A program made the translations under genes and the position numbers. 64,000 nucleotides of DNA from Spirosoma rhododendri. GTDB lineage: Bacteria > Bacteroidota > Bacteroidia > Cytophagales > Spirosomataceae. The notes under the pieces are model-generated. The model ran no database searches and had not been told where the DNA came from. It was given only the letters and a program-made list of their open reading frames with translations. Positions 33,534 to 42,617 of the stretch are shown piece after piece (the first letter of the stretch is position 1; each line of letters begins with the position of its first letter). The stretch is from contig NZ_CP051677.1 of NCBI RefSeq assembly GCF_012849055.1, positions 5,697,754 to 5,761,753 on the forward strand, read 5' to 3'.

Positions 33534-36173
33534 CTACACACACGTAATCAGCGCGGTCCAGCCGGTTTGGTGGCTGGCTCCGAGGCCGCGCGAGGTGTCG
33601 CCGTCGAAGTGCTCGTAGTACAGGATCAGGTCTTTAAAGTTCGGATCGTCGGCGTAGATCATGTCGGGACCGTTCAGCGGGCGCAGGCCGTTTTCTCCTT
33701 TGCGGAAGATCGACCACATCCGCTCAGCGAGATAACCCGCAGCATCGGCCATGTCGCCGGTGTTGTCACTGCCGAACGGCAGCGCGACTTCCACTTTCGA
33801 GCCGTAGTAGTTGCCAAATGCCTGCAACGCCTTGTAGATAAAGAAGTTCATCGGAAACCAGATCGGACCGCGCCAGTTGGAATTCCCCCCGTACATGTTT
33901 GAGTCTGATTCGCCCGGCGTGTAATGAATCTCGTGCACTTCACCAGCCAGCTCCATCTCGTACGGCTTTTCGTACACTTTCGAGAGCGACCGGATGCCGC
34001 CCGGTGCCAGCAGTTCGGCTTCACAGAACAGAAACGTGTTCAGGCGTCGTAGCTGATCGGCATTCAGTAACGCAAAAAGAATATCGTCGCGCTCGGGGTT
34101 GTCGTTGATGACGCAATAGCAGAGATCGCCATCGGGCGGATGGTTGGCAAACTCCGTTACTTTTTTGTAGAACTCGGGTAGCGTTTTCGCCACCTCCCGA
34201 TCCAGCGTCATCACCGCGAAAATGTTGGCCAGCCCCACCATCGACCGCAGCGGGATGGGGATCTGTTTGCCATCGGGCATATGCAGAATATCGTACGTAA
34301 ATCCGTTGTCGCTGTCGGGGTTGTTTTCGTCGATCCACAGGTGGGCGACCCGCTCCAGCGCACTGCTGATACGGAAATAATGATCGAGGTAATAACAGGC
34401 CAACGGCTCAAACATAGCGGCATCGTTCTGCGCCAGTTCGACGGCAATCCGCATCATATACAGCGTGTAGGTGGCCATCCAGGCCGTAGCGTCGGCCTGA
34501 TCGAGTTCGCCACCGGCCGGTATTTCCTCCTGCCGGTCGAACAGGCTGATGTTGTCAAGTCCCAGAAAACCGCCTTTAAACAAGCCTTCGTTTTTACCGC
34601 CCACCTGCGTCGTCCACCACTCGTAGTTGGGGCGTAGCCGCTCGAACATGGTCGACAGAAACGTGTAATCCCGGTTACCGGTCAGTTCCTGCTCCTGCAC
34701 GTAGAAGAGCCAGCTGATAGCCGCCCGAAGCGGTGGGTTGTTGGCCGAAAAATCCCATTCGTAAGCCGGTAGTCGCCCGTCCGACGCCTGATACTGCGGA
34801 TCGGCGTGAAGGTACAGCTGCGCTTTGGCAAACTCCAGATCGATGGGTTCGACGGCGATGGCCTGAAACGCCTGATCCCAGGCCGCAAACCACGGATACT
34901 CCCATTTGTCGGGCATAATCATGATGTGCTCGGCGTTGAGATGCTGCCAGTCGGCATTGCGTCCGTGCCAGCGTTCGGGGGGCGGTGGTGGCGCACCGGG
35001 GTCGCCTTCGAGCCACCGCCGGACGTTGTATTTGTAGTACTGCTTCGACCACATCAGCCCGGCCCACGCCTGTCGTTTGATCTGGGCATCTTCGGGCGTG
35101 TTACCGTCCGTCAGGTGGTTGTAGAATTCATTGGCTTCCCGCTTTCGGGCGTCAAAAGTAGCGTCGAATTCCGTACCCAGCGGGTCCGCTACATCCGCCT
35201 TACTGAGCCGCAACCGAATCTCGACCGATTGACCAGCGTCCAGATTGAGTGCGTACACCGGCGCACATTTTGTACCGGTGGGCTGCGTATCGAACGGGGA
35301 TAGGTTGCCCGACGTAATCGCGTCGTGAAAGGCGTCTTTCACAAACGGTGAATCGTTGGTTTCGCCAAACACGCGCTGCCGGTTAGTTTCGTTTTCGGTC
35401 ATCAGCACCGCGTCAGGCAGTTGGAAACTCAGCATGTAATCGCCCAGCTTATCGTGGTGCGCCCGCACCTGCTGCACCCCGTCGATAGTCGACTCGATTC
35501 GTTCAATCCAGGGCTTTCCGTCCTCCTCCTGCCACGACCAGCGGTTGCGAAACCAAAGCGTTGGCAGCAGGTGCAGCGGAGCCGCCCGGTCGGCACGGTT
35601 GTGGATCGTCAGCCGAATCAGCAGATCATCGATCCCCTGTTTGGCGTATTCGATCGACACGTCGAAGTATTTGTTTTCGTTGAACAGGCCGGTGTCGAGC
35701 AGTTCAAATTCCAGTTCGGTCAAGCCACGTTCATCGTTCTGTTTTTTAAGCTCGTCGTAGGGGAAAGCCGCCTGCGCGTACTTGTACAGCATTTTCATGT
35801 ACGAGTGCGTCGGCGTATTGTCAAGGTAGTAATACAACTCCTTTACATCTTCGCCGTGGTTGCCCTGCTCGTTGGACAGGCCAAACATCCGCTCTTTCAG
35901 AAAGGCATCCTTGCCGTTCCAGAGAGCCAGCGCGAAGCACAACGTCTGTTTGTCGTCGGAAATACCGCCCAGCCCGTCTTCACCCCACCGGTACGCGCGC
36001 ATACGGGCGTGTTTGTGCGGAAACGCGTCCCAGGCTTCACCCTCAGCCGTGTAATCTTCGCGCACAGTACCCCACTGCCGCTCGCTCAAATACGGCCCCC
36101 ATCTGTACCAGTTTTCTTCGTCGCTCCACTGCTTTTGCAGGCGCTGCTGCTCAATGGTTTTATTTTCGTTCAT
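33534..36173 (-). CDS. Large glucosidase (GH63-like, MGH1-type (alpha/alpha)6)
   Basis: The 879-residue cytoplasmic protein has the pattern of the bacterial 'glucosidase' family related to mannosyl-oligosaccharide glucosidase (GH63). N-terminal beta-rich region: WYRWGPYLSERQWGTVREDY, with AFPHKHARMRAYRWGEDGLG. Later come RQAWAGLMWSKQYYKYNVRR and WEYPWFAAWDQAFQAIAVEP, a likely active-site segment. Near the C-terminus are SNMYGGNSNWRGPIWFPMNF and SHQTGWTALI. It should hydrolyse an alpha-glucoside such as trehalose-, mannosylglycerate- or glucosylglycerate-type sugars; which one is unknown. It converges with the DUF1501 gene and is followed upstream by a palindromic repeat. Confidence 0.85.
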   Translation of the reverse strand: MNENKTIEQQRLQKQWSDEENWYRWGPYLSERQWGTVREDYTAEGEAWDAFPHKHARMRAYRWGEDGLGGISDDKQTLCFALALWNGKDAFLKERMFGLSNEQGNHGEDVKELYYYLDNTPTHSYMKMLYKYAQAAFPYDELKKQNDERGLTELEFELLDTGLFNENKYFDVSIEYAKQGIDDLLIRLTIHNRADRAAPLHLLPTLWFRNRWSWQEEDGKPWIERIESTIDGVQQVRAHHDKLGDYMLSFQLPDAVLMTENETNRQRVFGETNDSPFVKDAFHDAITSGNLSPFDTQPTGTKCAPVYALNLDAGQSVEIRLRLSKADVADPLGTEFDATFDARKREANEFYNHLTDGNTPEDAQIKRQAWAGLMWSKQYYKYNVRRWLEGDPGAPPPPPERWHGRNADWQHLNAEHIMIMPDKWEYPWFAAWDQAFQAIAVEPIDLEFAKAQLYLHADPQYQASDGRLPAYEWDFSANNPPLRAAISWLFYVQEQELTGNRDYTFLSTMFERLRPNYEWWTTQVGGKNEGLFKGGFLGLDNISLFDRQEEIPAGGELDQADATAWMATYTLYMMRIAVELAQNDAAMFEPLACYYLDHYFRISSALERVAHLWIDENNPDSDNGFTYDILHMPDGKQIPIPLRSMVGLANIFAVMTLDREVAKTLPEFYKKVTEFANHPPDGDLCYCVINDNPERDDILFALLNADQLRRLNTFLFCEAELLAPGGIRSLSKVYEKPYEMELAGEVHEIHYTPGESDSNMYGGNSNWRGPIWFPMNFFIYKALQAFGNYYGSKVEVALPFGSDNTGDMADAAGYLAERMWSIFRKGENGLRPLNGPDMIYADDPNFKDLILYYEHFDGDTSRGLGASHQTGWTALITCV

Positions 36174-36241
36174 AGGTTGTTTAACGGTATACGGTATTCG
36201 GTTTACAGTTTACGGTGTGTGGGGATGTAGCGTGGGTAAAG

Positions 36242-36341
36242 TAGCCTGGACCTCCAGGTCCGGGTGCCCGTCAGGGCAACTGGTTACAGCGGCAGCTTCC
36301 CGGTCGCTATCGCGCCCACCCGGATGTAGACGTCCAGGCTA
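36242..36341. repeat. Interspersed palindromic repeat, copy 2
   Basis: Begins TAGCCTGGAC and ends GTCCAGGCTA like copy 1 at 11536-11650, and shares GTCCGGGTGCCCGTCAGGGC and the GGCAGCTT block. It lies in the gap before the glucosidase gene, next to a single GGTTTACGG-type word tract (36180-36225). Confidence 0.65.
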
Positions 36342-36386
36342 CTCATCGTCTAGGCTACACAACATCAGCCACGTTACACAACTGTC

Positions 36387-37343
36387 TTACACTAGTTTTG
36401 GGAGTATGTTTTCGCCGAAAGCATCGATGAACTGCTCCTGCTCGCGGTTGACGTTGTGCAAAGACATCTGCTCAAAGCCCATTGCCTTGTATTCCAATAG
36501 CCAGTCGAGGTGCTGATTCAGGTCGGCGGAGATGCGGACCTGCTCTTCAAAGGCTTTTTCGTTGACCATCGACCCGGCATCATCAAAGTGGCTGGGCATC
36601 CGCAGTTCAGTCATCACGCTGTTAGGGTACACGTTGCCGCGCCACTGTTCAAGCGCCCCGGTCCGGGCTTTCTCCTTGTCGGGCGAATAGGACAGCTGCA
36701 CTTTCAGGAACATGGGCTTGCCCGACCCGCCCCCGGCCCGGAAGGCGTCGATGACTTCCTGTAGCTCTTCGGCCGGGCGCGACGTCGTTATCAACGCGTC
36801 GGCCCAGCTACCGACCCATTCGGCCGTTTTAGCCGTCACAGCCGCGCCCACGATCAGCGGTTTAATCGTAGGTCGTGTGTAGAGCCGGGCTTCGTCGACC
36901 GTAACCAGCCCTTCGTGCGTGACGGTTTCGCCGTTCCAGAGCGCCCGGATAATGTCGACGCTTTCTTTCAGCCGGGTGTTGCGGTCGGCTTTCGAGGGCC
37001 ATCGTTCACCGGTAATGTGCTCGTTGAGGTACTGCCCCGTCCCGACGGCGATCCAGAACCGGTCGGGAAACATATCGGCCAGCGTGGCCGCAGCCTGGGC
37101 AATAATGGCCGGATTGTAACGCTGACCGGGCGCGTTGACCACCCCGAATGACAGCGACGTAGCTTGCAGAGCAGCACCCAGCCAGCTCCAGGCAAAGCCG
37201 CTTTCGCCCTGATTATCGCTCCACGGATGGAAGTGGTCGGAGCAGGTTCCGGCGGTAAACCCTGCCTTTTCTGCGCGCTGAACGAGCGTTAGTAAATCGC
37301 TGGGTTTAAACTGCTCATGCGACGAGTGATAGCCTATTTTCAT
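36387..37343 (-). CDS. LLM-class flavin/F420-type oxidoreductase (TIGR03885-like)
   Basis: The 318-residue protein has the luciferase-like monooxygenase barrel: IGYHSSHEQFKPSDLLTLVQ, AEKAGFTAGTCSDHFHPWSD, SFGVVNAPGQRYNPAIIAQA, AATLADMFPDRFWIAVGTGQ and LNEHITGERWPSK. This matches the Bacteroidota LLM subfamily whose members resemble F420-dependent glucose-6-phosphate dehydrogenase. Because Bacteroidota generally lack F420, FMN is the more likely cofactor, and the substrate is unknown. It diverges from the ThuA fusion gene across a 283-bp gap without an obvious promoter box. Confidence 0.85.
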   Translation of the reverse strand: MKIGYHSSHEQFKPSDLLTLVQRAEKAGFTAGTCSDHFHPWSDNQGESGFAWSWLGAALQATSLSFGVVNAPGQRYNPAIIAQAAATLADMFPDRFWIAVGTGQYLNEHITGERWPSKADRNTRLKESVDIIRALWNGETVTHEGLVTVDEARLYTRPTIKPLIVGAAVTAKTAEWVGSWADALITTSRPAEELQEVIDAFRAGGGSGKPMFLKVQLSYSPDKEKARTGALEQWRGNVYPNSVMTELRMPSHFDDAGSMVNEKAFEEQVRISADLNQHLDWLLEYKAMGFEQMSLHNVNREQEQFIDAFGENILPKLV

Positions 37344-37626
37344 CAGGTTGATTAATGCTATTTTAATCTACAAAGATTTGACCGGCCAAAATGTTTGTCG
37401 CTACATCCTTTTTAACCTGCTTACGTGTAACTGGGTATACTTTTTAGCTTTACACAGTCCAACTTTATATAGCTATTTTTCTAGGCTGGGCCGCTGTCGA
37501 CACTCAGAAACAAGCATACACATATAGTAGAAAATACGTATCTTTCAGTTTAGTAGCTACCCACTCACCAGCGTTGAACACAAGCTTGTGATCGCCTTTT
37601 TTCTACAATCTGTAATTACTTATTTT

Positions 37627-40600
37627 ATGAAAAACTCGATGCTCCCTGCCCATATATTGCTGGCAGCGGGCCTACTATCAATGACCGTTGCCGGGCATGA
37701 CGCCCTGGCGCAGACGGCGTCGAAACGAGCGACGGCTTCCGTGCGGTCGACGCGCGCCAACGAGCCGGTCGCGCTGAATCGCGTACTGGTTTTCTCAAAA
37801 ACGAAAGGATTCCGCCATGCATCAATTCCGGCGGGAAAGCGGGCCCTGATGAAACTAGGGCAGGAAAACGGCTTTGCCGTTGATACGACCGAAGACGCCA
37901 GCAAATTCTCGGAAGATAACCTGAAAAAATACGGTGCCGTTATCTGGCTCAGTACCACCGGCAACGTGCTCGATGAAGCGCAGCAGGCGGCTTTCGAGCG
38001 GTACATTCAGGCAGGGGGTGGTTTTGTGGGTATCCACGCAGCCACCGATACTGAATACGATTGGCCGTGGTACAACCAACTGGTCGGCGCTTACTTCCTG
38101 AGCCACCCCAAACAGCAGAACGTCGACATCATGGTTGTGGATAAAAACCACCCGTCGACCAAGATGCTGCCCGACGTCTGGAAACGCTTCGACGAACTGT
38201 ACAACTACAAAAGCATTGTCCCGGAAATCAAGGTACTGGGCAAGCTGGACGAGAAAAGCTACGAAGGCGGCAAGAACGGCGACAATCACCCGTTTATGTG
38301 GTACCGCGATTTCGACGGTGGCAAATCGTTTTACACGGGCGGAGGCCATACCGACGAGTCGTACGTGGAACCGTTGTTTCTGGAGCATCTGCTGGGCGGT
38401 ATCAAATCGGTGATGGCGAGCAACCTGAAGTTTGGCCAGGCCAAGACGATGCCTTACCCCGAAGAAAATCGCTTCGATCAGCAGGTACTGACGGCTGGGC
38501 TGGATGAGCCAACCGAACTGGCCGTGCTGGACAACGGGAAAGTGCTGTTCGCCGAGCGCAAGGGAGACCTGAAACTCTACGACCCTAAAACGAAAGCAGT
38601 AAAGACCGCGGCCCGCATTCCGGTGTACACGAAGTTCGAGTATGGGCTGATGGGGCTCAACGTTGACCCCAATTTCAAGCAGAACAAATTCGTCTATCTG
38701 TACTACTCGCCGGTGATGCGGGCCGACGCCCCCGCTGATACCGCCCAGCATCTGTCGCGCTTCGTTTACGACGACGTGAAAGATACGCTTTTGCTGAGCA
38801 CCGAAAAAGTACTGCTGACGGTGCCTGTCAAGCGTACGGGCTGCTGCCATACCGGCGGCTCCATCGCCTGGGATCGCAAGGGGAATCTGTACCTGTCGAC
38901 TGGTGACGATACCAACCCGTTCAACTCCAACGGATTCGCTCCGGCCGACGGCCGACCCGAGCGGCAGGGTTGGGACGCCCGTTCGACATCGAGCAATACC
39001 AACGATTTGCGGGGTAAGATTCTGCGTATCCACCCGGAAGCTAACGGCACCTACACCATCCCCGACGGCAACCTGTTTCCGAAAGGCACCGAAAAGGCAC
39101 GCCCCGAAATCTACGTAATGGGGAATCGTAACCCGTACCGGATTTCGGTCGATCAGCGGACAGGCTACCTATACTGGGGTGAAGTAGGCCCCGACGCGGC
39201 CAAAAACGACGACAAACGGGGACCGCGTGGCCACGACGAGATGAACCAGGCCCGGCAGGCTGGTTATTATGGCTGGCCGCTGTTCGTCGCCGACAACCGG
39301 GCGTACCGCGTCTTCAACTTTACCGACAGCACCTCCGGTCCGCTCGCCGACGCCATGAAACCCATCAACGATTCGCCCCACAACACGGGTCTGCAAGCGT
39401 TGCCCCCGGCTCAGAAAGCGTTTATCTACTACCCCTACGCCGAGTCGCCGGAGTTTGGCGACATCGTGGGTAAGGGCGGACGGAACGCAATGGGTGGCCC
39501 GGTGTATTACTACGACGACTACGCGGAGTCGAACGTGAAGTTCCCCCGCTATTACGATGGCAAATTCTTCGCCTACGACTGGATGCGCGACTGGATTCAT
39601 CCGGTGACGATGAAGGAAAACGGTGACTTCGTGAAGATGGAGACGTTTATGCCCGGCACCAAGTTCTCGCACGTGATCGACATGCAGTTTGCCAACGATG
39701 GCTCGCTGTACACGCTCGAATACGGGCAACGGTGGTTTGCCGCCAACGACGACGCCCGCCTGTCGCGCATTACGTACAACGCCGGCAACCGTCGCCCGGT
39801 AGTCGTTGCCAGCGCCAGCAAGAACACGGGTGCTGCGCCGATGACGGTGAAATTCAACGCGACCAAATCAATGGATTACGACGGCGACGCGCTACGCTAC
39901 GAATGGTCGTTCGGGCCGGGAATGCCGAAGCAGGCGACCGCAACGCCCACCGTTACGTTCACTAAGCCGGGTATGTACAACGCCACCGTACGCGTGACCG
40001 ACGCCAAAGGCAACGTCGCGACGCAGACCATGCCGATTCGGGTAGGCAATGCCGAGCCGATTGTCGACCTGGCCGTAGCTGGTAACAAAACGTTTTACTT
40101 CCCCAATCAGCCGGTTAAGTACGCGGTGAAGGTGTCGGACAAGGAAGACGGTACGCTGGCGAAAGGCATCAACCCCGACGAGGTGACGATGACGATCAAC
40201 TACCTCGAAGGCTTCGACAAGACGATGCTGGCGCAGGGGCATCAGGCCAACACGGGCTACGCAACCGGTCGGCGGCTGATCGAACTGAGTGACTGCAAAT
40301 CGTGCCACGCGCTGAACCAGAAATCAATCGGTCCCGCTTACATCGACGTAGCGAAGAAGTACAAAGGTTCGTCGCAGGCCGAAGGCCGACTGGCGGATAA
40401 GGTTATCAAGGGCGGTGCCGGTGTCTGGGGCGAACAGCCCATGAGCGCCCACCCGCAGCTGACCAACCGGGAAGCCTCGGAAATGGTACGCTACATCCTG
40501 TCGTTGGCCAACGATAAACCCGCCAACAGCCAACCGCTGGCAGGCGATTACAAACCGGCTCCGCAGCAGAAGCCCGGCGCCTACGTCCTGACGGCGTCGT

Positions 40601-41058
40601 ATACCGATCGGGGCAATGGCGTCATCGGCCCGCTGACCCAAAGCCAGACAGTCGCTCTGCGGTCGCCGATGCTTAGCGCGGTAGCCGCCGACAGAAAGCA
40701 GTCTATCTTCGAATACGACATGCCCAAACTGGGCATGGCTGCAATCGGAACCGCAACCGGCAGCTACATTAGGTTCGATAGCCTGGACATGACGGGTATT
40801 CAGGGGCTTTCAGCAACTGCCTTTGCCTCTGACGACCGGGTAGCTGGCGGTACGCTCGAAGCACGCCTTGACTCGCCCACCGGCGCACTGCTGGGGAGTG
40901 TCAACGTAAAAACAGGTACGAACGGCCCCGTCAGTGTGCCGTTTAGCGGACCAGTCACCGGAACGCACCAACTCTACCTGCTCTTCGTCAATCCGTCGGC
41001 CGGGCAGAAACCCCTGTTCGCGCTAACTACCGTGCAGTTCCTGAATCAGCCGATGTAA
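37627..41058 (+). CDS. ThuA - PQQ-type sugar dehydrogenase - PKD - cytochrome c fusion
   Basis: From ATG 37627 the 1,143-residue protein begins with a signal peptide (AHILLAAGLLSMTVAGHDAL). Domains follow in order. ThuA-like (about 45-265): LVFSKTKGFRHASIPAGK, HAATDTEYDWPWYNQLVGAY. A soluble glucose/sorbosone dehydrogenase-like propeller (about 285-710): GCCHTGGSIAWDRKGNLYLS, VMGNRNPYRISVDQRTGYLY. A PKD domain (about 735-820): SMDYDGDALRYEWSFG. A cytochrome c with CKSCH at about residue 890 and a distal Met region. A C-terminal beta-sandwich resembles CBM6. Such multi-domain proteins are periplasmic or surface sugar oxidases in Bacteroidota. The heme would pass electrons from PQQ-type oxidation; substrate unknown. 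Confidence 0.88.
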   Translation: MKNSMLPAHILLAAGLLSMTVAGHDALAQTASKRATASVRSTRANEPVALNRVLVFSKTKGFRHASIPAGKRALMKLGQENGFAVDTTEDASKFSEDNLKKYGAVIWLSTTGNVLDEAQQAAFERYIQAGGGFVGIHAATDTEYDWPWYNQLVGAYFLSHPKQQNVDIMVVDKNHPSTKMLPDVWKRFDELYNYKSIVPEIKVLGKLDEKSYEGGKNGDNHPFMWYRDFDGGKSFYTGGGHTDESYVEPLFLEHLLGGIKSVMASNLKFGQAKTMPYPEENRFDQQVLTAGLDEPTELAVLDNGKVLFAERKGDLKLYDPKTKAVKTAARIPVYTKFEYGLMGLNVDPNFKQNKFVYLYYSPVMRADAPADTAQHLSRFVYDDVKDTLLLSTEKVLLTVPVKRTGCCHTGGSIAWDRKGNLYLSTGDDTNPFNSNGFAPADGRPERQGWDARSTSSNTNDLRGKILRIHPEANGTYTIPDGNLFPKGTEKARPEIYVMGNRNPYRISVDQRTGYLYWGEVGPDAAKNDDKRGPRGHDEMNQARQAGYYGWPLFVADNRAYRVFNFTDSTSGPLADAMKPINDSPHNTGLQALPPAQKAFIYYPYAESPEFGDIVGKGGRNAMGGPVYYYDDYAESNVKFPRYYDGKFFAYDWMRDWIHPVTMKENGDFVKMETFMPGTKFSHVIDMQFANDGSLYTLEYGQRWFAANDDARLSRITYNAGNRRPVVVASASKNTGAAPMTVKFNATKSMDYDGDALRYEWSFGPGMPKQATATPTVTFTKPGMYNATVRVTDAKGNVATQTMPIRVGNAEPIVDLAVAGNKTFYFPNQPVKYAVKVSDKEDGTLAKGINPDEVTMTINYLEGFDKTMLAQGHQANTGYATGRRLIELSDCKSCHALNQKSIGPAYIDVAKKYKGSSQAEGRLADKVIKGGAGVWGEQPMSAHPQLTNREASEMVRYILSLANDKPANSQPLAGDYKPAPQQKPGAYVLTASYTDRGNGVIGPLTQSQTVALRSPMLSAVAADRKQSIFEYDMPKLGMAAIGTATGSYIRFDSLDMTGIQGLSATAFASDDRVAGGTLEARLDSPTGALLGSVNVKTGTNGPVSVPFSGPVTGTHQLYLLFVNPSAGQKPLFALTTVQFLNQPM

Positions 41059-41160
41059 TTTGGTTGGTTTAGAGTTTACGGTTCAATGTTTAAGGTTTGG
41101 TTCAGCCCTTATGGGCTAGTTTTGAGCGATGTATATCGGTTGGTTTTACAACCAGGCTGT

Positions 41161-41230
41161 TACCCCTAAATCCCCTGAAGGGGACTTTGTCTAGGCGTGA
41201 GAAAAGTCCCCTTCAGGGGATTTAGGGGTA
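41161..41230. repeat. Perfect 28-bp inverted repeat
   Basis: Arms 41161-41188 (TACCCCTAAATCCCCTGAAG...) and 41203-41230 are exact reverse complements around a 14-nt loop. Within each arm CCCCTGAAGGGG is itself palindromic, so a cruciform with side hairpins is possible. Confidence 0.75.
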
Positions 41231-41300
41231 AAACAGCGCTCTTTAAAAGCTAGTCGGCTTACACCCCTATGAGTAGCCTTACGGGGTGGGATGATAACAG

Positions 41301-41337
41301 AAACGGCCCCGGTATCAGACGATACCGGGGCCGTTTT
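41301..41337. terminator. Bidirectional intrinsic terminator
   Basis: A perfect stem AAACGGCCCCGGTAT / ATACCGGGGCCGTTT closes a CAGACG-type loop. It has As on one side and TTTT on the other, so it can stop transcription from both convergent genes. The loop is the same as in the terminator at 29941. Confidence 0.85.
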
Positions 41338-41385
41338 ATGTTAACGCATAAGCTAACCTTAGACGTTAAACACTAAACCTTAAAC

Positions 41386-41994
41386 TTACTTCGACGCGAC
41401 GATCTTCATGTCGACAGTGAAGTCATCGTAGATGGCTTTGTCACCGATGTTCTCGAAGAACGACTTCGAACCGTACCGGATGTCATACTTCGTGCGGTCG
41501 AGGGTTGCTTTACCGTCGGCTTCGATCGTGTTACCGTTCATTTTTACCGTTGCGGGGAACGTTACGGCGTTGGTGATGCCCTTGATGGTCATGTTGCCGG
41601 TGATGTCGTACGCGTTGCCACCTTTTGGGGTCACTTTCGTGATCTTGAACGTCGACGTTGGGAATTTCGCCGTGTTGAAGAAATCTTCCGACTTGATGTG
41701 GCCGATGAACTTAGCGTTGTAGCCAGCGTCGGTCAGGTCGGTGCAGGTGATGCTGTTCATGTCGAACGAGAACGTACCACCGGTCAGTTTGCCACCGTCG
41801 GTCATCAGCGTACCCTCGCTCACTTTCACGTTACCCGAGTGCTCACCCGTTACTTTTTTACCGTTCCAGCCCATGATGCTTTTCTGTGCATCGACTTTGT
41901 AGGTGGTCGCTTTTTTACCGGGAGCAACGAATGCCGACGCACCAGCCAGCAGAACAACGGCCGTCAGGCCAGTCAGAAATTGACGTGTTTTCAT
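41386..41994 (-). CDS. YceI family periplasmic lipid-binding protein
   Basis: From ATG 41994 the 202-residue protein has a Sec signal (FLTGLTAVVLLAGASAFVAP) and the YceI lipocalin-like pattern: KATTYKVDAQKSIMGWNGKK, SFDMNSITCTDLTDAGYNAK, IGHIKSEDFFNTAKFPTSTF and ITGNMTIKGITNAVTFPATV. The family binds polyisoprenoids or amides in a barrel in the periplasm. It follows the MarR-type regulator on the same strand, which probably controls it. An upstream TTG frame would add four residues before the signal and is less likely. Confidence 0.9.
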   Translation of the reverse strand: MKTRQFLTGLTAVVLLAGASAFVAPGKKATTYKVDAQKSIMGWNGKKVTGEHSGNVKVSEGTLMTDGGKLTGGTFSFDMNSITCTDLTDAGYNAKFIGHIKSEDFFNTAKFPTSTFKITKVTPKGGNAYDITGNMTIKGITNAVTFPATVKMNGNTIEADGKATLDRTKYDIRYGSKSFFENIGDKAIYDDFTVDMKIVASK

Positions 41995-42043
41995 TGGTTT
42001 GAACAAAAAATAGATATGTATATGAATTGGTTGGTAATGCAGT

Positions 42044-42502
42044 TTATTCGGTGCGCAGCCGGTCGAGCAGCTTGCTCAACAGAATCGCTTCCTCTTCGGT
42101 CAGTTTCTTCTCCTGACTCTCATCCCATTTGATCTGGTACGTGTCGAGCCGTTTCAGCAGCGCAAGCCCACTCTCAGTAATCACAACGTCGACGGCCCGC
42201 CGGTCGCTGGGGCATTCCGTGCGAACGACCAGTTTCTTCAGCACCAGCTTGTCGACCAGCCGCGATGCGTTAGACATCTTATCAAGCATCCGCTCGGTGA
42301 TGTCGGTTACTTTGGCCGGGCTTGGGTAGTGACCACGAAGAATACGCAGCACGTTGTACTGTTGGAGTGTCAGACCGAACGGTTTCAGCAGCCGGGCCTG
42401 GCTATCACTTACCCAGTTGCTGGTGTACATCAAATTGACCATCACCCGATGATAGGGTGTTCGAAACGGTACGGTCTGCTTGATATCCTCTTCTATCGTC
42501 AT
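42044..42502 (-). CDS. MarR family transcriptional regulator
   Basis: The 152-residue protein is a winged-helix dimer of MarR type: NLMYTSNWVSDSQARLLKPF, GLTLQQYNVLRILRGHYPSP, KVTDITERMLDKMSNASRLV and the wing KKLVVRTECPSDRRAVDVVI. The C-terminal EEEAILLSKLLDRLR helix supports dimerisation. Members respond to phenolic or redox ligands and often repress the gene next to them, here the YceI gene 49 bp downstream. This is a common Bacteroidota arrangement (MarR-YceI), suggesting a stress or quinone-linked response. No operator palindrome is clear in the upstream gap by eye. Confidence 0.9.
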   Translation of the reverse strand: MTIEEDIKQTVPFRTPYHRVMVNLMYTSNWVSDSQARLLKPFGLTLQQYNVLRILRGHYPSPAKVTDITERMLDKMSNASRLVDKLVLKKLVVRTECPSDRRAVDVVITESGLALLKRLDTYQIKWDESQEKKLTEEEAILLSKLLDRLRTE

Positions 42503-42617
42503 GTTGCAAAGATACTACATATGGATATAATGTACCAACAACATATACAGAAAAACGTTCATGTCTACTCAAAATAGACTGTATACAGCTGCCAGTCAGT
42601 CTCTTGCGCTAAACAAA

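Larger units (their letters stand above)
41066..41388. repeat. Nested inverted structure filling a convergent gap
   Basis: Outer arms are word tracts: 41066-41098 (GGTTTAGAGTTTACGGTTCA...) and 41341-41388 (GACGTTAAACACTAAACCTT...), loose reverse complements. Inside sit a perfect 28-bp inverted repeat (41161-41230) and an intrinsic terminator (41301-41337). No gene is visible in the 327-bp gap between the ThuA fusion and the convergent YceI gene. Confidence 0.5.
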
